Below are positions 30,434 to 38,552 of a stretch of 39,980 bases of DNA, in pieces (the first letter of the stretch is position 1; each line of letters opens with the position of its first letter). Both the position numbers and the translations under genes were made by a program. This DNA comes from CAZDYP01 sp964509505 (GTDB lineage: Bacteria > Chloroflexota > Anaerolineae > JACRMK01): positions 1 to 39,980 of the forward strand of contig CAZDYP010000019.1 in the NCBI GenBank assembly GCA_964509505.1, written 5' to 3'. Under the pieces are notes generated by a model. The model worked only from the letters and a program-made list of their open reading frames with translations. It was not told where the DNA came from and did no database searches.

Positions 30434-30476
30434 AAAAAACTCCCGCAGAGGACAGTCCTCGCTGCGGGAGTTTTTT
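30434..30476. terminator. Bidirectional intrinsic terminator
   Basis: AAAAAACTCCCGCAG pairs with CTGCGGGAGTTTTTT around a 13-base loop, with A and T tracts on both sides. It separates the convergent sigma-like gene and the small membrane protein gene. Confidence 0.9.
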
Positions 30477-30483
30477 ATCATTG

Positions 30484-30825
30484 TTACCAACGTCGGCGTC
30501 GTGCGCGGCGCTCGCGTCCTAACGCCGCTTGCCCGATGCGCCGATACCAATAATCGCGGCGAAAGTATTTCGTGATGTTCCAGATGGCGCTACGTACCCA
30601 ACGCGCGACGGCGCGATAGGCGACGGCCACGAGCGACGCGACGATGCCAACGCCCAACGCTTGCGATTCAGGCAGCAGCGCGAACGCGGCAACGAAACAT
30701 AACACGATAATGAGGCCCGCGATGAGCGCTTGATTGACGCGCCGCGCGCTGACAGGCATGGCAAAGGTCATCACAGCAGCGAGGAACGCTGCGCCGAGTC
30801 CGAGAAGGTTAGAGTTCGTATCCAT
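30484..30825 (-). CDS. Small multi-pass membrane protein, unknown function
   Basis: A 113-residue protein with three probable helices: LLGLGAAFLAAVMTFAM, ALIAGLIIVLCFVAAFALL and ALGVGIVASLVAVAYRAV. The C-terminus is strongly basic (RRIGQAALGRERRARRRRW), placing it in the cytoplasm by the positive-inside rule. The family was not recognised. It starts three bases after the stop of the fused ligase gene, so it is probably translated from the same mRNA. Confidence 0.65.
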   Translation of the reverse strand: MDTNSNLLGLGAAFLAAVMTFAMPVSARRVNQALIAGLIIVLCFVAAFALLPESQALGVGIVASLVAVAYRAVARWVRSAIWNITKYFRRDYWYRRIGQAALGRERRARRRRW

Positions 30826-30828
30826 AGA

Positions 30829-33366
30829 TTATGCTCTTTCCTCTTTTTGAGTGAGATAATCCTTCACCAGCTGCCAGCGCTTCACCTTCCCGATGTACGT
30901 GCGCGGCAAATCATGTGTGAACTCGATGCCACGCGGCACTAGGTAATCGTCAAGGCGTTGACGGCAGAACTCGATGAGCTCGTCGGGCGCGGCGCGTTCG
31001 CCTTCTTTCAAAATCACGAAAGCTTTGGGCTCGTCGCCAATTGGTACGACCACCACCTCGCGCACTTTCGGATGCTCGTATAACACCTCTTCGATGTCGC
31101 GCGGGTAAATCGGACGATTCGAGAATGTGGCCTGTTGTGGATACCAAATGTTCGCGCGCCGATCAATGATTTGGAAGTAGCCGTCGTCGTCCATGCGCGC
31201 GACATCGCCTGTGTGCAGCCAACCGTCTGCGTCAATCGCGCGCCGCGTCGCCGCTTCGTCGTTCCAATAGCCCTGCATGATTTGGGGCCCGCGCACACAC
31301 AACTCGCCAATCTCGCCGCTGGGCAAGACATGTCCATCGTGCAAATCTACAATGCGCGCTTCGGTGGCGGGCAAAGGAATGCCAATCGAGCCAACCTTCA
31401 CCTTGCCGCCTAACGGGTTCGCGTGCGTCACGGGGCTCGCTTCGGTCAAGCCATAGCCCTCGACCAATCTCCCCTTCGTCAGCTTCATAAACGCTTCAGC
31501 AACTTCGATAGGCAACGACGCCGAACCGCTCAGGCAGGCGCGCACCGAGCTCAACTTATAGCTACGCACGTTGGGGAAGTTATTGATGGCGACATACATA
31601 TCAGGCACGCCTGGAAAAATCGTCGGGCGCGTGTCGCGTATCGTCTCCAACACTTCGCGCGTCGCAAACGTCGGCAACAGAATCATCGCCGCGCCAAGAA
31701 ACGACGAGAGATTGAGCCCCGTCGTCATGCCATACAAATGCGTGAACGGCAACGCGCACAACACGCGCTCTCTGCCGTCTTGTGCGTCGGCGTACCAATA
31801 CCGCGTCTGCACCGCATTCGCTACCAAATTGCGATGTGTGAGCGCCACACCTTTCGCCGCATCCGTTGTGCCAGTCGTGTATTGGATGAGCGCGACATCC
31901 TCGGACGTGACATTGGGTAGGGGCAACTGTTGTGGTTGCCCTTGCCCCTGCTGTGCGGCTGTGCCTCCGTCGCGCAACAAAGCTTGCAACCACTGTGTGT
32001 TCGCTTCGACGCGCAACAGCTGGGGATCAAGATAATGTCCTTCGCTTTTTTCGCGCATCCACGTGAACGCGAGTCGCTTGAGCGGCGGCAGATACTCTTT
32101 GAGATTGGTGACGACGATGTGCGGCACATTGGCTTTGAGGGCGGCCGCCGCAACTGTATTGTAAAACTTGCTCAAGGTGACGACGACCTTCGCGCCACAC
32201 TCGACCATCACCTTAGCCATTTCGGCTTCGCTGGCGAGGGGATTGTAAGGCACAGCGATCGCGCCCGCCAGCAACACGCCATAATAGCAGAAGACCATCT
32301 GCGGTGTGTTGGGCAAGTTGAGGATGACACGGTCGCCCTGCTGCGCGCCCAAACGCATGAGCGCCTGCGCGAATTTTTGCGCGAGCGTGTAGAGTTCGCG
32401 CCACGTCAAGGTCGCGCCATAAAACATGGTCGCCGGACGTTGAGCAAAACGTTGCGCCGCTGAAGCGACGAAGCTGTGTAAGGGCTGTGATGGCAAGATG
32501 ATGTGGTATGGCACGTTGGGTTCGTAGCTGTTGAGCCATGGGCGCTCGCGCACGAGCTGCGCCGTGGCGGCGTCACGCTCGCGTCGCCACGTCGTCGCTG
32601 TCGGACCGAGGAACCGTTGGATGGCGCGGTTGACGGCGTCGCCGCGTTCCAATTGCACCAAATGCGCCGAGACGGGGATGATGACCTCTTGCGCGTTGGG
32701 GACAAGCTGTGCGACCGCGCCGTACGCCGCTTGCGGAAACACGAAATCACGATGCCCGCGAATGACGAGCGTCGGCACACGAATCTGTTTGAGCGATTCG
32801 CCATTCCAGCGACTCAACGCTTGCTCGTACATCGGCTTCAGCACACGCGCGGGCGCATACACGGCAGGGAAGAAGCGCGTCATGAGCGGTTGCGTGATGC
32901 TGATGGGCAAATGAAACGCGAACCACAGCGGCACGCTCAGTTTGAATTCGCTCGCCGTACCGATGAGAACGAGCTTCTCGATGCGTTCTGCGTGGCGCGC
33001 CGCATACGTCGCCGCAATGGCGCCGCCGAAGGAATGCGCCAACACCACGAATGGTTTGACACGTTCATCAGTCGACAACACGCGGGTCGCGTGCAGCACA
33101 TCGTCCAGATCGCGCAGCAACACCTCCATGGTGTATGCGCCTGCAGGACGTTCGGAACGTCCATGCCCGCGCAGGTCAGGCGCAAGGATGCGATACTCGT
33201 CGGCGAAGAAAGGAATCTGCTGCGTCCATTGCGCCGCCCGCCCGCCAAAGCCATGCACGCAGACGAGCGTGCCTCGCGTGTGGCCGGGGTCAATGTCAAT
33301 GACGCTTAAGCGCACGTTGTCTGTGGTGAAGATGTCACGGCGATAAAGTTCGAGGTCAAGGCGCAT
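30829..33366 (-). CDS. Alpha/beta-hydrolase fused to AMP-dependent acyl-CoA synthetase-like domain
   Basis: An 845-residue bifunctional protein. Residues 1-270 are an alpha/beta-hydrolase: oxyanion loop VCVHGFGG, nucleophile Ser in LAHSFGGA, acid in RGHRDFVFP and His in VSAHLVQLE. Residues 300-845 are an ANL-family adenylating domain: YTTGTTDAAKGVALTH (P-loop, with D where G is usual), EGYGLTEASP, GWLHTGDVA and the C-terminal lysine in YIGKVKRWQ. The hinge loop, usually DRKKD.I..GG..VYP, reads DRRANIWYPQQATFSNRPIY; the paired glycines are missing. A coupled esterase and CoA-ligase acting on a fatty or aryl acid is plausible, but the substrate is unknown. ATG 33366 is preferred to a GTG four codons upstream; neither has a clear ribosome-binding site. 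Nucleotides 33375-33420 hold a GTTCAG word array. Confidence 0.8.
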   Translation of the reverse strand: MRLDLELYRRDIFTTDNVRLSVIDIDPGHTRGTLVCVHGFGGRAAQWTQQIPFFADEYRILAPDLRGHGRSERPAGAYTMEVLLRDLDDVLHATRVLSTDERVKPFVVLAHSFGGAIAATYAARHAERIEKLVLIGTASEFKLSVPLWFAFHLPISITQPLMTRFFPAVYAPARVLKPMYEQALSRWNGESLKQIRVPTLVIRGHRDFVFPQAAYGAVAQLVPNAQEVIIPVSAHLVQLERGDAVNRAIQRFLGPTATTWRRERDAATAQLVRERPWLNSYEPNVPYHIILPSQPLHSFVASAAQRFAQRPATMFYGATLTWRELYTLAQKFAQALMRLGAQQGDRVILNLPNTPQMVFCYYGVLLAGAIAVPYNPLASEAEMAKVMVECGAKVVVTLSKFYNTVAAAALKANVPHIVVTNLKEYLPPLKRLAFTWMREKSEGHYLDPQLLRVEANTQWLQALLRDGGTAAQQGQGQPQQLPLPNVTSEDVALIQYTTGTTDAAKGVALTHRNLVANAVQTRYWYADAQDGRERVLCALPFTHLYGMTTGLNLSSFLGAAMILLPTFATREVLETIRDTRPTIFPGVPDMYVAINNFPNVRSYKLSSVRACLSGSASLPIEVAEAFMKLTKGRLVEGYGLTEASPVTHANPLGGKVKVGSIGIPLPATEARIVDLHDGHVLPSGEIGELCVRGPQIMQGYWNDEAATRRAIDADGWLHTGDVARMDDDGYFQIIDRRANIWYPQQATFSNRPIYPRDIEEVLYEHPKVREVVVVPIGDEPKAFVILKEGERAAPDELIEFCRQRLDDYLVPRGIEFTHDLPRTYIGKVKRWQLVKDYLTQKEERA

Positions 33367-33425
33367 AGCAGTATCCACTGTTCAGGGTTCAGTGTTTAGT
33401 GAATGGTGAGCGCTGAACGGTTATG

Positions 33426-34919
33426 TCAGTTCGTTATAAAGCTAACCAAAGTTTCGATGGTTGCGGGCGAATCGTCGTAGAGTGTAATGGCGCAGGACGC
33501 TTGCGGAAACAACGACAAATCATACGGGTCGCGCAACGCCACCAGCACAGTCGGCTTATCGAACGCGAGCAGTTGGCGCACGAGCGCTGGTTGCGCTGGA
33601 CAATGCAAGGCTTGGCGTATGGCGATGATGAGACCGCGCGCGCGCTGTGCGATGGTCAGCGCTTGACTCATGGCATGTTCATCAGGATTGAACGGCAGCG
33701 CGATGCCCATGAGCGCTGGTTGTCTGGCGCGTAGTTGTTTGAGCAGACGGCTCGTATTATACGCGGGACCCTCGGCAAGCGTGATTTGTCCCAAGGCAAA
33801 TTCAATCACGGCGACTTCAGGCAGTGGCGGCAGCGGCAATTGACTCGACCTGTCCAAGCGTTGACCATTCACGCGAATCGCGCGCGTGGCAATCTCTTGC
33901 GCCAACGCCTGATGGGTGGGTGCGCCTAGCCATGCAGGATTAGCCGCGGGCATAGTCGTTACTTTGTCCCGCAAGCGTTGAATGCGTTGGATGGACGTTT
34001 CGACCTGCCGCAGCGCGAGACGTCCATCTTCCACCGCGCGTTGTAAGGCGCGCAACACTTTGTCATGTAATACAATCGGACACACTAAATCGCAGCCTGC
34101 AATGACCGCTGCGACTGCGCCTGTGGGAATCCCATACTCCCATGTGATGGCGTTCATCTCAAGCGCGTCGCTGATAACGACGCCATCGAATCCCATGTCG
34201 TTTCGCAACAGGTCGGTTATGATAGCACGTGATAAAGAGGAGGGTCGTTCATCATCCAACGCCGTGACAAGCAAATGTCCCGGCATCACCAGCTCGACGC
34301 CGGCTGCAATCGCGGCGCGAAACGGTGCGAGCTCGACGCGCTCCAACTCGGCGCGCGATTTCGTGATGACTGGCATCGCGGCGTGTGAATCAATTTTTGT
34401 GTCGCCGTGTCCGGGGAAGTGTTTGGCACATGCGGCGATGCCTTCGCCTTGCGCGCCACGCAGCCACGCGACGCCCATCTCGCTCACATGCTCTGGCGTT
34501 TCGCCAAACGCACGCGTGCCAATCACGGGGTTCAGCGGCTCGCAGTTCACATCCAGCACCGGCGCAAGCACGACGTTCAAATTCATCGCGCGCAATTCGC
34601 GCGCTGTCGCTTGACCTGCGCGAAAGGCGAGGTCGGGCGAATAGGTTGCGCCCACTGCGATTGGACTAGGGAAGTGGGTTGCGGGTGGGGGCAAACGAAT
34701 CACACGCCCGCCTTCTTGATCAACAGCGATGAGCGGACGCTCGGCGAGCTCATGCAAGCGCGCAATCATGTGTCGCGCCGCTGCGTAGTTAGGAAGGTTG
34801 CGCGCGAACAACACGAATGAGCTCACACGATAGCGTGTGATGAAATCTTCTTCTTCAGGGGTGAGTGTCGCGCCGCGTGGGTTGAAGCAGATAAGTTGAA
34901 CGAGTTGTTCAAGTGTCAT
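33426..34919 (-). CDS. nagZ: Beta-N-acetylhexosaminidase, glycoside hydrolase family 3
   Basis: A 497-residue GH3 enzyme of NagZ type. The signature KHFPGHGDTKIDSH near residue 165 carries the Asp-His pair used as acid/base, VDQEGGRVIRL is the conserved N-terminal loop, and the nucleophile Asp is in VVISDALEM. A C-terminal domain (residues 340-497) is present, as in two-domain Gram-positive-type NagZ. It removes GlcNAc from muropeptides in peptidoglycan turnover; anmK directly upstream supports this. No signal peptide is seen. The ATG lies within a 7-bp word array (ACATGACACATGACAC), with no Shine-Dalgarno site, so the start is less certain than the product. Confidence 0.9.
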   Translation of the reverse strand: MTLEQLVQLICFNPRGATLTPEEEDFITRYRVSSFVLFARNLPNYAAARHMIARLHELAERPLIAVDQEGGRVIRLPPPATHFPSPIAVGATYSPDLAFRAGQATARELRAMNLNVVLAPVLDVNCEPLNPVIGTRAFGETPEHVSEMGVAWLRGAQGEGIAACAKHFPGHGDTKIDSHAAMPVITKSRAELERVELAPFRAAIAAGVELVMPGHLLVTALDDERPSSLSRAIITDLLRNDMGFDGVVISDALEMNAITWEYGIPTGAVAAVIAGCDLVCPIVLHDKVLRALQRAVEDGRLALRQVETSIQRIQRLRDKVTTMPAANPAWLGAPTHQALAQEIATRAIRVNGQRLDRSSQLPLPPLPEVAVIEFALGQITLAEGPAYNTSRLLKQLRARQPALMGIALPFNPDEHAMSQALTIAQRARGLIIAIRQALHCPAQPALVRQLLAFDKPTVLVALRDPYDLSLFPQASCAITLYDDSPATIETLVSFITN

Positions 34920-35006
34920 GTGTCATGTGTCAAGTGTCAGGTGTCAGGTGTCAGGTACCATGCGTCACGTCAAGCAACTCACTTGACACTTGGCGCTTGG
35001 CGCTTA
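34915..35006. repeat. GTGTCA and AAGCGCC word array joining nagZ start and anmK stop
   Basis: Words TGTCATG, TGTCAAG and TGTCAGG run from the nagZ start codon to about 34955. GACACTTGGCGCTTGGCGC completes the array and includes the anmK stop (35004-35006). The spacer is wholly made of such words. Confidence 0.7.
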
Positions 35007-36134
35007 CGGCTGTGAGAGTTTGCCCATCACTACAGACCGCCGTGCGCCCGTGACCGATGGTAGGTTGTTCGGCTCGTGATGATACGCCGCGTACGCAAGG
35101 ATAGCGAAGGCGAGCGCTTCCTTTGCTTGCGTCGGAATGCCGAAATCTTCGTGCCGCAAAATTTTTGTGTGGGGCAAGCGCCTGGCGAGCAGCTTCACTA
35201 GCGTTTGGTTGTTCGCGCCGCCGCCGCCGAGAATCAATTCAGCAGGATGTTTTTGCGCGAAAGCCATTGCAATCGTCTCTGCCGTCAACGCCGTCGCCGT
35301 CGCAACGATGTCTTGTGGTTTGAGACCGCGCGCGATGCCCGTTTCCCAAAATTCGTCTGCGTATGGCTTGCCGAACAATTCGCGCCCTGTCGTCTTGGGC
35401 GGTGTGCGCTGATAGTATGGATGGTCGAGCAGCTCTTCGAGCCATGCGCCATCCACGTCGCCGCTCGCGGCGATGCGCCCCTCGCGATCAAAGGTCTCGC
35501 GCCCATCCGTCGCACGCTCGACCAACGCATCAATGATCATGTTGCCAGGCCCGCTGTCGAAGGCGATGACCTCGTTGGGCTGACAGTGTGGCGGCAGCAA
35601 CGTGACATTCGCAATGCCGCCGATGTTTTGAATCGCGCGATATTTTTCGAGCTGGCGAAACAAAATGAAATCGGCAAATGGCACAAGCGGCGCGCCCTGT
35701 CCGCCCGCCGCCACATCCGCCACGCGAAAGTCTGCGATGGTTGGCACGCCCGTGCGCTCGGCGATGACCGCAGGCTCACCGATTTGCAGCGTCGAGGTCA
35801 CTGCCCCATTCGCCGCCACATCATGCCACACGGTCTGCCCATGCGAGCCGATGAGGTCAACGCTATCGAGCGACACACCCGCAACCGCACACACGGCTTG
35901 CGCTGCGTCTGCGAACTTTTCACCCAACACAAAATTCAAACGACATAAACGCTCTACGGTGGACAGCGTAGGATGGCATGCCTCTAAAATCGCTGCGCGT
36001 GTCGCAACGTCGTATAGCGTTTGATGGTGCGCGATGAACTGCACAGATAGTTCGTAACGGTGTCCTGCGATTTCGCACAGCACTGCGTCAATGCCATCCG
36101 CCGATGTGCCAGACATCAAACCAATGATTCGCAT
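35004..36134 (-). CDS. anmK: Anhydro-N-acetylmuramic acid kinase
   Basis: A 376-residue AnmK. The N-terminal ATP-binding MRIIGLMSGTSADGIDAV, the substrate region GSHGQTVWH, the segment FDSGPGNMIIDAL and the C-terminal LILGGGGANNQTL are diagnostic. It converts 1,6-anhydroMurNAc to MurNAc-6-phosphate in peptidoglycan recycling; ATP-dependent ring opening and phosphorylation are known for the family. It lies directly upstream of nagZ on the same strand, which makes the anhydromuropeptide from which its substrate comes. AGGG lies a few bases before ATG; the upstream MBL gene ends 16 bases earlier. Confidence 0.95.
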   Translation of the reverse strand: MRIIGLMSGTSADGIDAVLCEIAGHRYELSVQFIAHHQTLYDVATRAAILEACHPTLSTVERLCRLNFVLGEKFADAAQAVCAVAGVSLDSVDLIGSHGQTVWHDVAANGAVTSTLQIGEPAVIAERTGVPTIADFRVADVAAGGQGAPLVPFADFILFRQLEKYRAIQNIGGIANVTLLPPHCQPNEVIAFDSGPGNMIIDALVERATDGRETFDREGRIAASGDVDGAWLEELLDHPYYQRTPPKTTGRELFGKPYADEFWETGIARGLKPQDIVATATALTAETIAMAFAQKHPAELILGGGGANNQTLVKLLARRLPHTKILRHEDFGIPTQAKEALAFAILAYAAYHHEPNNLPSVTGARRSVVMGKLSQP

Positions 36135-36150
36135 GGTTGCCCTTGACGCG

Positions 36151-36936
36151 TCATGTCAGAGTCCACACGTCTCCACTGACGTTCACTTTCCCCAACCGTT
36201 CCATTCGCTTTAGGTGCGCTAAGACGCTCCGCGCGGCTGCGCCATGCAGCTGCTTGTCCACGTCTTTGTAAATCTCCTCGACCATTTGCGGGATGGTCTT
36301 CGGCCCCGTCTGCAACTGCGCGCTGATTTGTCGCTCACGCATGGCGCGATGCTCGATGTACTCGTCCAGCTTGGCGCGTGGGTCGGGTAACATTGGTCCA
36401 TGGCCGGGCGCGATGAGGCGCGTGGGCAATGGTTTGAGTCGTTCTAGCGAGTCAAGATAATCGCCCACATCGCCTTCGGCGGGCGAGAGGACCGAGGTGC
36501 CGCTGCCGAGAACCGTGTCGCCTGTGAATAGCACCCCCTCACGCTCATGGAAAAAGCAAACGCAATCGCTGGAATGACCGGGCGTATGGATGACGTGCAC
36601 CACATCGGCGCCGATGGCAATGTGGTCGCCGTCTTTGAGCTGAACATCGTAGCCTGCTTTGAATGCGGAGACGGGCGCGGCGATGCGTTGACGAAAGTTT
36701 GCCAAACCGTCAATGTGGTCGCTGTGGGTATGCGTGAGCAAGATGCTGCGCAGCTGCCAGCGATGTGCGCGTAGGTAATCGGCTAATGCGTCGAGATGCG
36801 CTGCGTCGTCAGGTCCAACGTCAATCAGCAGCGCTTCGTCGTTGCCTGATACAATGTAACAATTTGTCCCGTCCAAGGTCATCGGTGAGGGATTGTGGGC
36901 GCGAATGCACACAACCGAAGCAGAAACTGAAATCAT
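36151..36936 (-). CDS. Metallo-beta-lactamase fold hydrolase, LACTB2-like
   Basis: A 261-residue MBL-fold protein. The metal motif HXHXDH is intact as THTHSDHIDG near residue 68, with further metal ligands in HTPGHSSDC and FTGDTVLGSG and in APGHGPML. The C-terminal 60 residues (PQMVEEIYKDVDKQLHGAAA, LAHLKRMERLGKV) form a winged-helix-like tail as in LACTB2-type proteins, some of which cut RNA. Ribonuclease or thioesterase/glyoxalase-like activity remains open. AAAGGAGCG gives a strong ribosome-binding site. It sits between the Ig-like lipoprotein and anmK, all on one strand. Confidence 0.85.
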   Translation of the reverse strand: MISVSASVVCIRAHNPSPMTLDGTNCYIVSGNDEALLIDVGPDDAAHLDALADYLRAHRWQLRSILLTHTHSDHIDGLANFRQRIAAPVSAFKAGYDVQLKDGDHIAIGADVVHVIHTPGHSSDCVCFFHEREGVLFTGDTVLGSGTSVLSPAEGDVGDYLDSLERLKPLPTRLIAPGHGPMLPDPRAKLDEYIEHRAMRERQISAQLQTGPKTIPQMVEEIYKDVDKQLHGAAARSVLAHLKRMERLGKVNVSGDVWTLT

Positions 36937-36968
36937 AGGCGCTCCTTTTATTTTTCAAACACACTACA

Positions 36969-38471
36969 TCACCACGTCACCCAACGCACACGCACGTCGG
37001 CGTCCACGCTCTCGACACGCAATTTGCCGTAGCGGCCTGCATTGGTTTTGTAACACAGCATCATACCACCCGACAATTGCGCCGTGACCAATGTGTTGCC
37101 GCTATAGTTCGTCGCTTTGACGCATGTGTCTTTGGTGACATCATTGAAGGCGCGCGCGCCCATCACGGCGAAGGTTGCGCCGTTCTTGGGCGCCCATTGC
37201 CCGCCGCTCCATTGCGCGTCCGCATCAATCACGGTGATGTCGCCTGTGTCTAAATCTACTTGATTGCCTGTAGCGATGTTGCGCGTGCCGGTCGAAGTGA
37301 TTGCATCCACTTCAACCGTGACGACCTTTTCCAACGGATCAGAGCCGCCGCCAATGACGGCTTCCAGTTTGTACTCGGTGGTTTCCGTTGGACAGACCAC
37401 GCGCGTTTCGTGTCCTGTCACGCCCTTGCCGTCGAGCTTCACCGCGAAGACGTTGTCCACGTCCCACTTCAACGTCACGCATTCGCCGTAAGGAATCTTC
37501 GCGCGGTCCACGGTGAAACTCACCGAAGGGGTCCCGCCGACCGTGGGTGTAGGTGCGGGTATGGCAGTCGGACGCACAGGCGTCGGCGTGGGCGCATTCG
37601 GATCCACCACGCGCACGGCGACGAGCAACCCTTGTCCGAAGAGCGCGCGATTCGGCGCGCGCAAACGCCATTTGCCAATGTAAATCGCGGCGGTTTTTGG
37701 CGCAGTCATTTTCACAGTGATGTCCGCTGTTGCGCCAGGGGCAGTGGGTGGTAGGGGTTGCTCGGCATTGGCATCCAGCTGTGCGCCCTCGTTGAATACG
37801 ATGTGATAGGTCGCATCCCACGCGCAGTTCCCCGTGTTCCGCACGCGCCAAATTTTGTTGAGGGCTTCGCCTGGTTTGACAGGGGCGCCATCTGGTATGG
37901 TGACATCGCTGACGAACACGGCGTTAGGTTCACATGAGTCGCTGCTCGTTGGCGCTGCCGTCGGCGCTGCCGTCGCGCCGGGTGTGCTAACTGTTACAGG
38001 AGTTTGTGCCGTAGGTGTGCTGCTGGTTGGACTTTGTGGGGCGGGCGTTGCTGTGGCGCGCAACGCCGTTTGCGCCACCACCTTCACAGTGAACTTAGCT
38101 TCATCGCTAGCAACGCCGTCTCGATTGATTGATTTGAGCATGAGCGTATGGTCGCCGAGCTCTTTCGGCGTCCACGTTTGCGTGACGCGCAAATTCGGCA
38201 TACCATCGTTGTTGGGTGTAATGTCCGCGCGATAAAGAAAACCATCCGTCCATAGTTCGACGCGCACGACGCCGCGCGCATCCGTGGACAAAGTTTGAAT
38301 CTCGACGACGCTGTTGATGGCGACTTCATCGCCATCTTTAGGGGTAATCAAAAATAGGTTCGGCTTATTCACGTTGACGCTGGGCGTAGGCGTGCCATTG
38401 GCTGCGTCGCCTATACCGCAAGCCGTCAGCGCCATGATGAGGCTCAACCACCAACTCCAGTGACGCACCAT
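36969..38471 (-). CDS. Lipoprotein with Ig-like and NBR1-type domains
   Basis: A 500-residue surface protein. The N-terminal signal has a lipobox (SLIMALTAC, Cys near residue 18). Residues 35-132 form an Ig-like domain (FLITPKDGDEVAINSVVEIQ). A Thr/Pro linker follows (ATATPAPQSPTSSTPTAQ). Residues 180-290 look like the Ig-like domain of NBR1 (NKIWRVRNTGNCAWDATYHI), then a second linker and another Ig-like domain (GECVTLKWDVDNVFAVKLDG). The C-terminus has paired cysteines (DTCVKATNYSGN, MMLCYKTNAG). Probably an anchored binding or envelope protein; no enzymatic motif is seen. AAGGAGC lies 7 bases before ATG. Divergent from the glycosidase-like gene. Confidence 0.82.
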   Translation of the reverse strand: MVRHWSWWLSLIMALTACGIGDAANGTPTPSVNVNKPNLFLITPKDGDEVAINSVVEIQTLSTDARGVVRVELWTDGFLYRADITPNNDGMPNLRVTQTWTPKELGDHTLMLKSINRDGVASDEAKFTVKVVAQTALRATATPAPQSPTSSTPTAQTPVTVSTPGATAAPTAAPTSSDSCEPNAVFVSDVTIPDGAPVKPGEALNKIWRVRNTGNCAWDATYHIVFNEGAQLDANAEQPLPPTAPGATADITVKMTAPKTAAIYIGKWRLRAPNRALFGQGLLVAVRVVDPNAPTPTPVRPTAIPAPTPTVGGTPSVSFTVDRAKIPYGECVTLKWDVDNVFAVKLDGKGVTGHETRVVCPTETTEYKLEAVIGGGSDPLEKVVTVEVDAITSTGTRNIATGNQVDLDTGDITVIDADAQWSGGQWAPKNGATFAVMGARAFNDVTKDTCVKATNYSGNTLVTAQLSGGMMLCYKTNAGRYGKLRVESVDADVRVRWVTW

Positions 38472-38496
38472 CTACATTGCTCCTTGCGCAACAAGA

Positions 38497-38519
38497 GAGG
38501 CGCAACCTCATTGCGCCTC
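38497..38519. promoter_or_regulatory. Perfect hairpin/operator-like palindrome between divergent genes
   Basis: GAGGCGCAA and TTGCGCCTC flank a five-base loop. It lies in the 81-base gap between the starts of the lipoprotein and glycosidase genes, so it may be a shared operator or a leader hairpin. No direct evidence of binding. Confidence 0.45.
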
Positions 38520-38552
38520 GTTACGATTTCATTTGATTATGGCAAGGCTAAC

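Noticed and set aside
34915..35006. CRISPR-like array
   Set aside because: Units are 7 bases with no unique spacers; they are tandem words.
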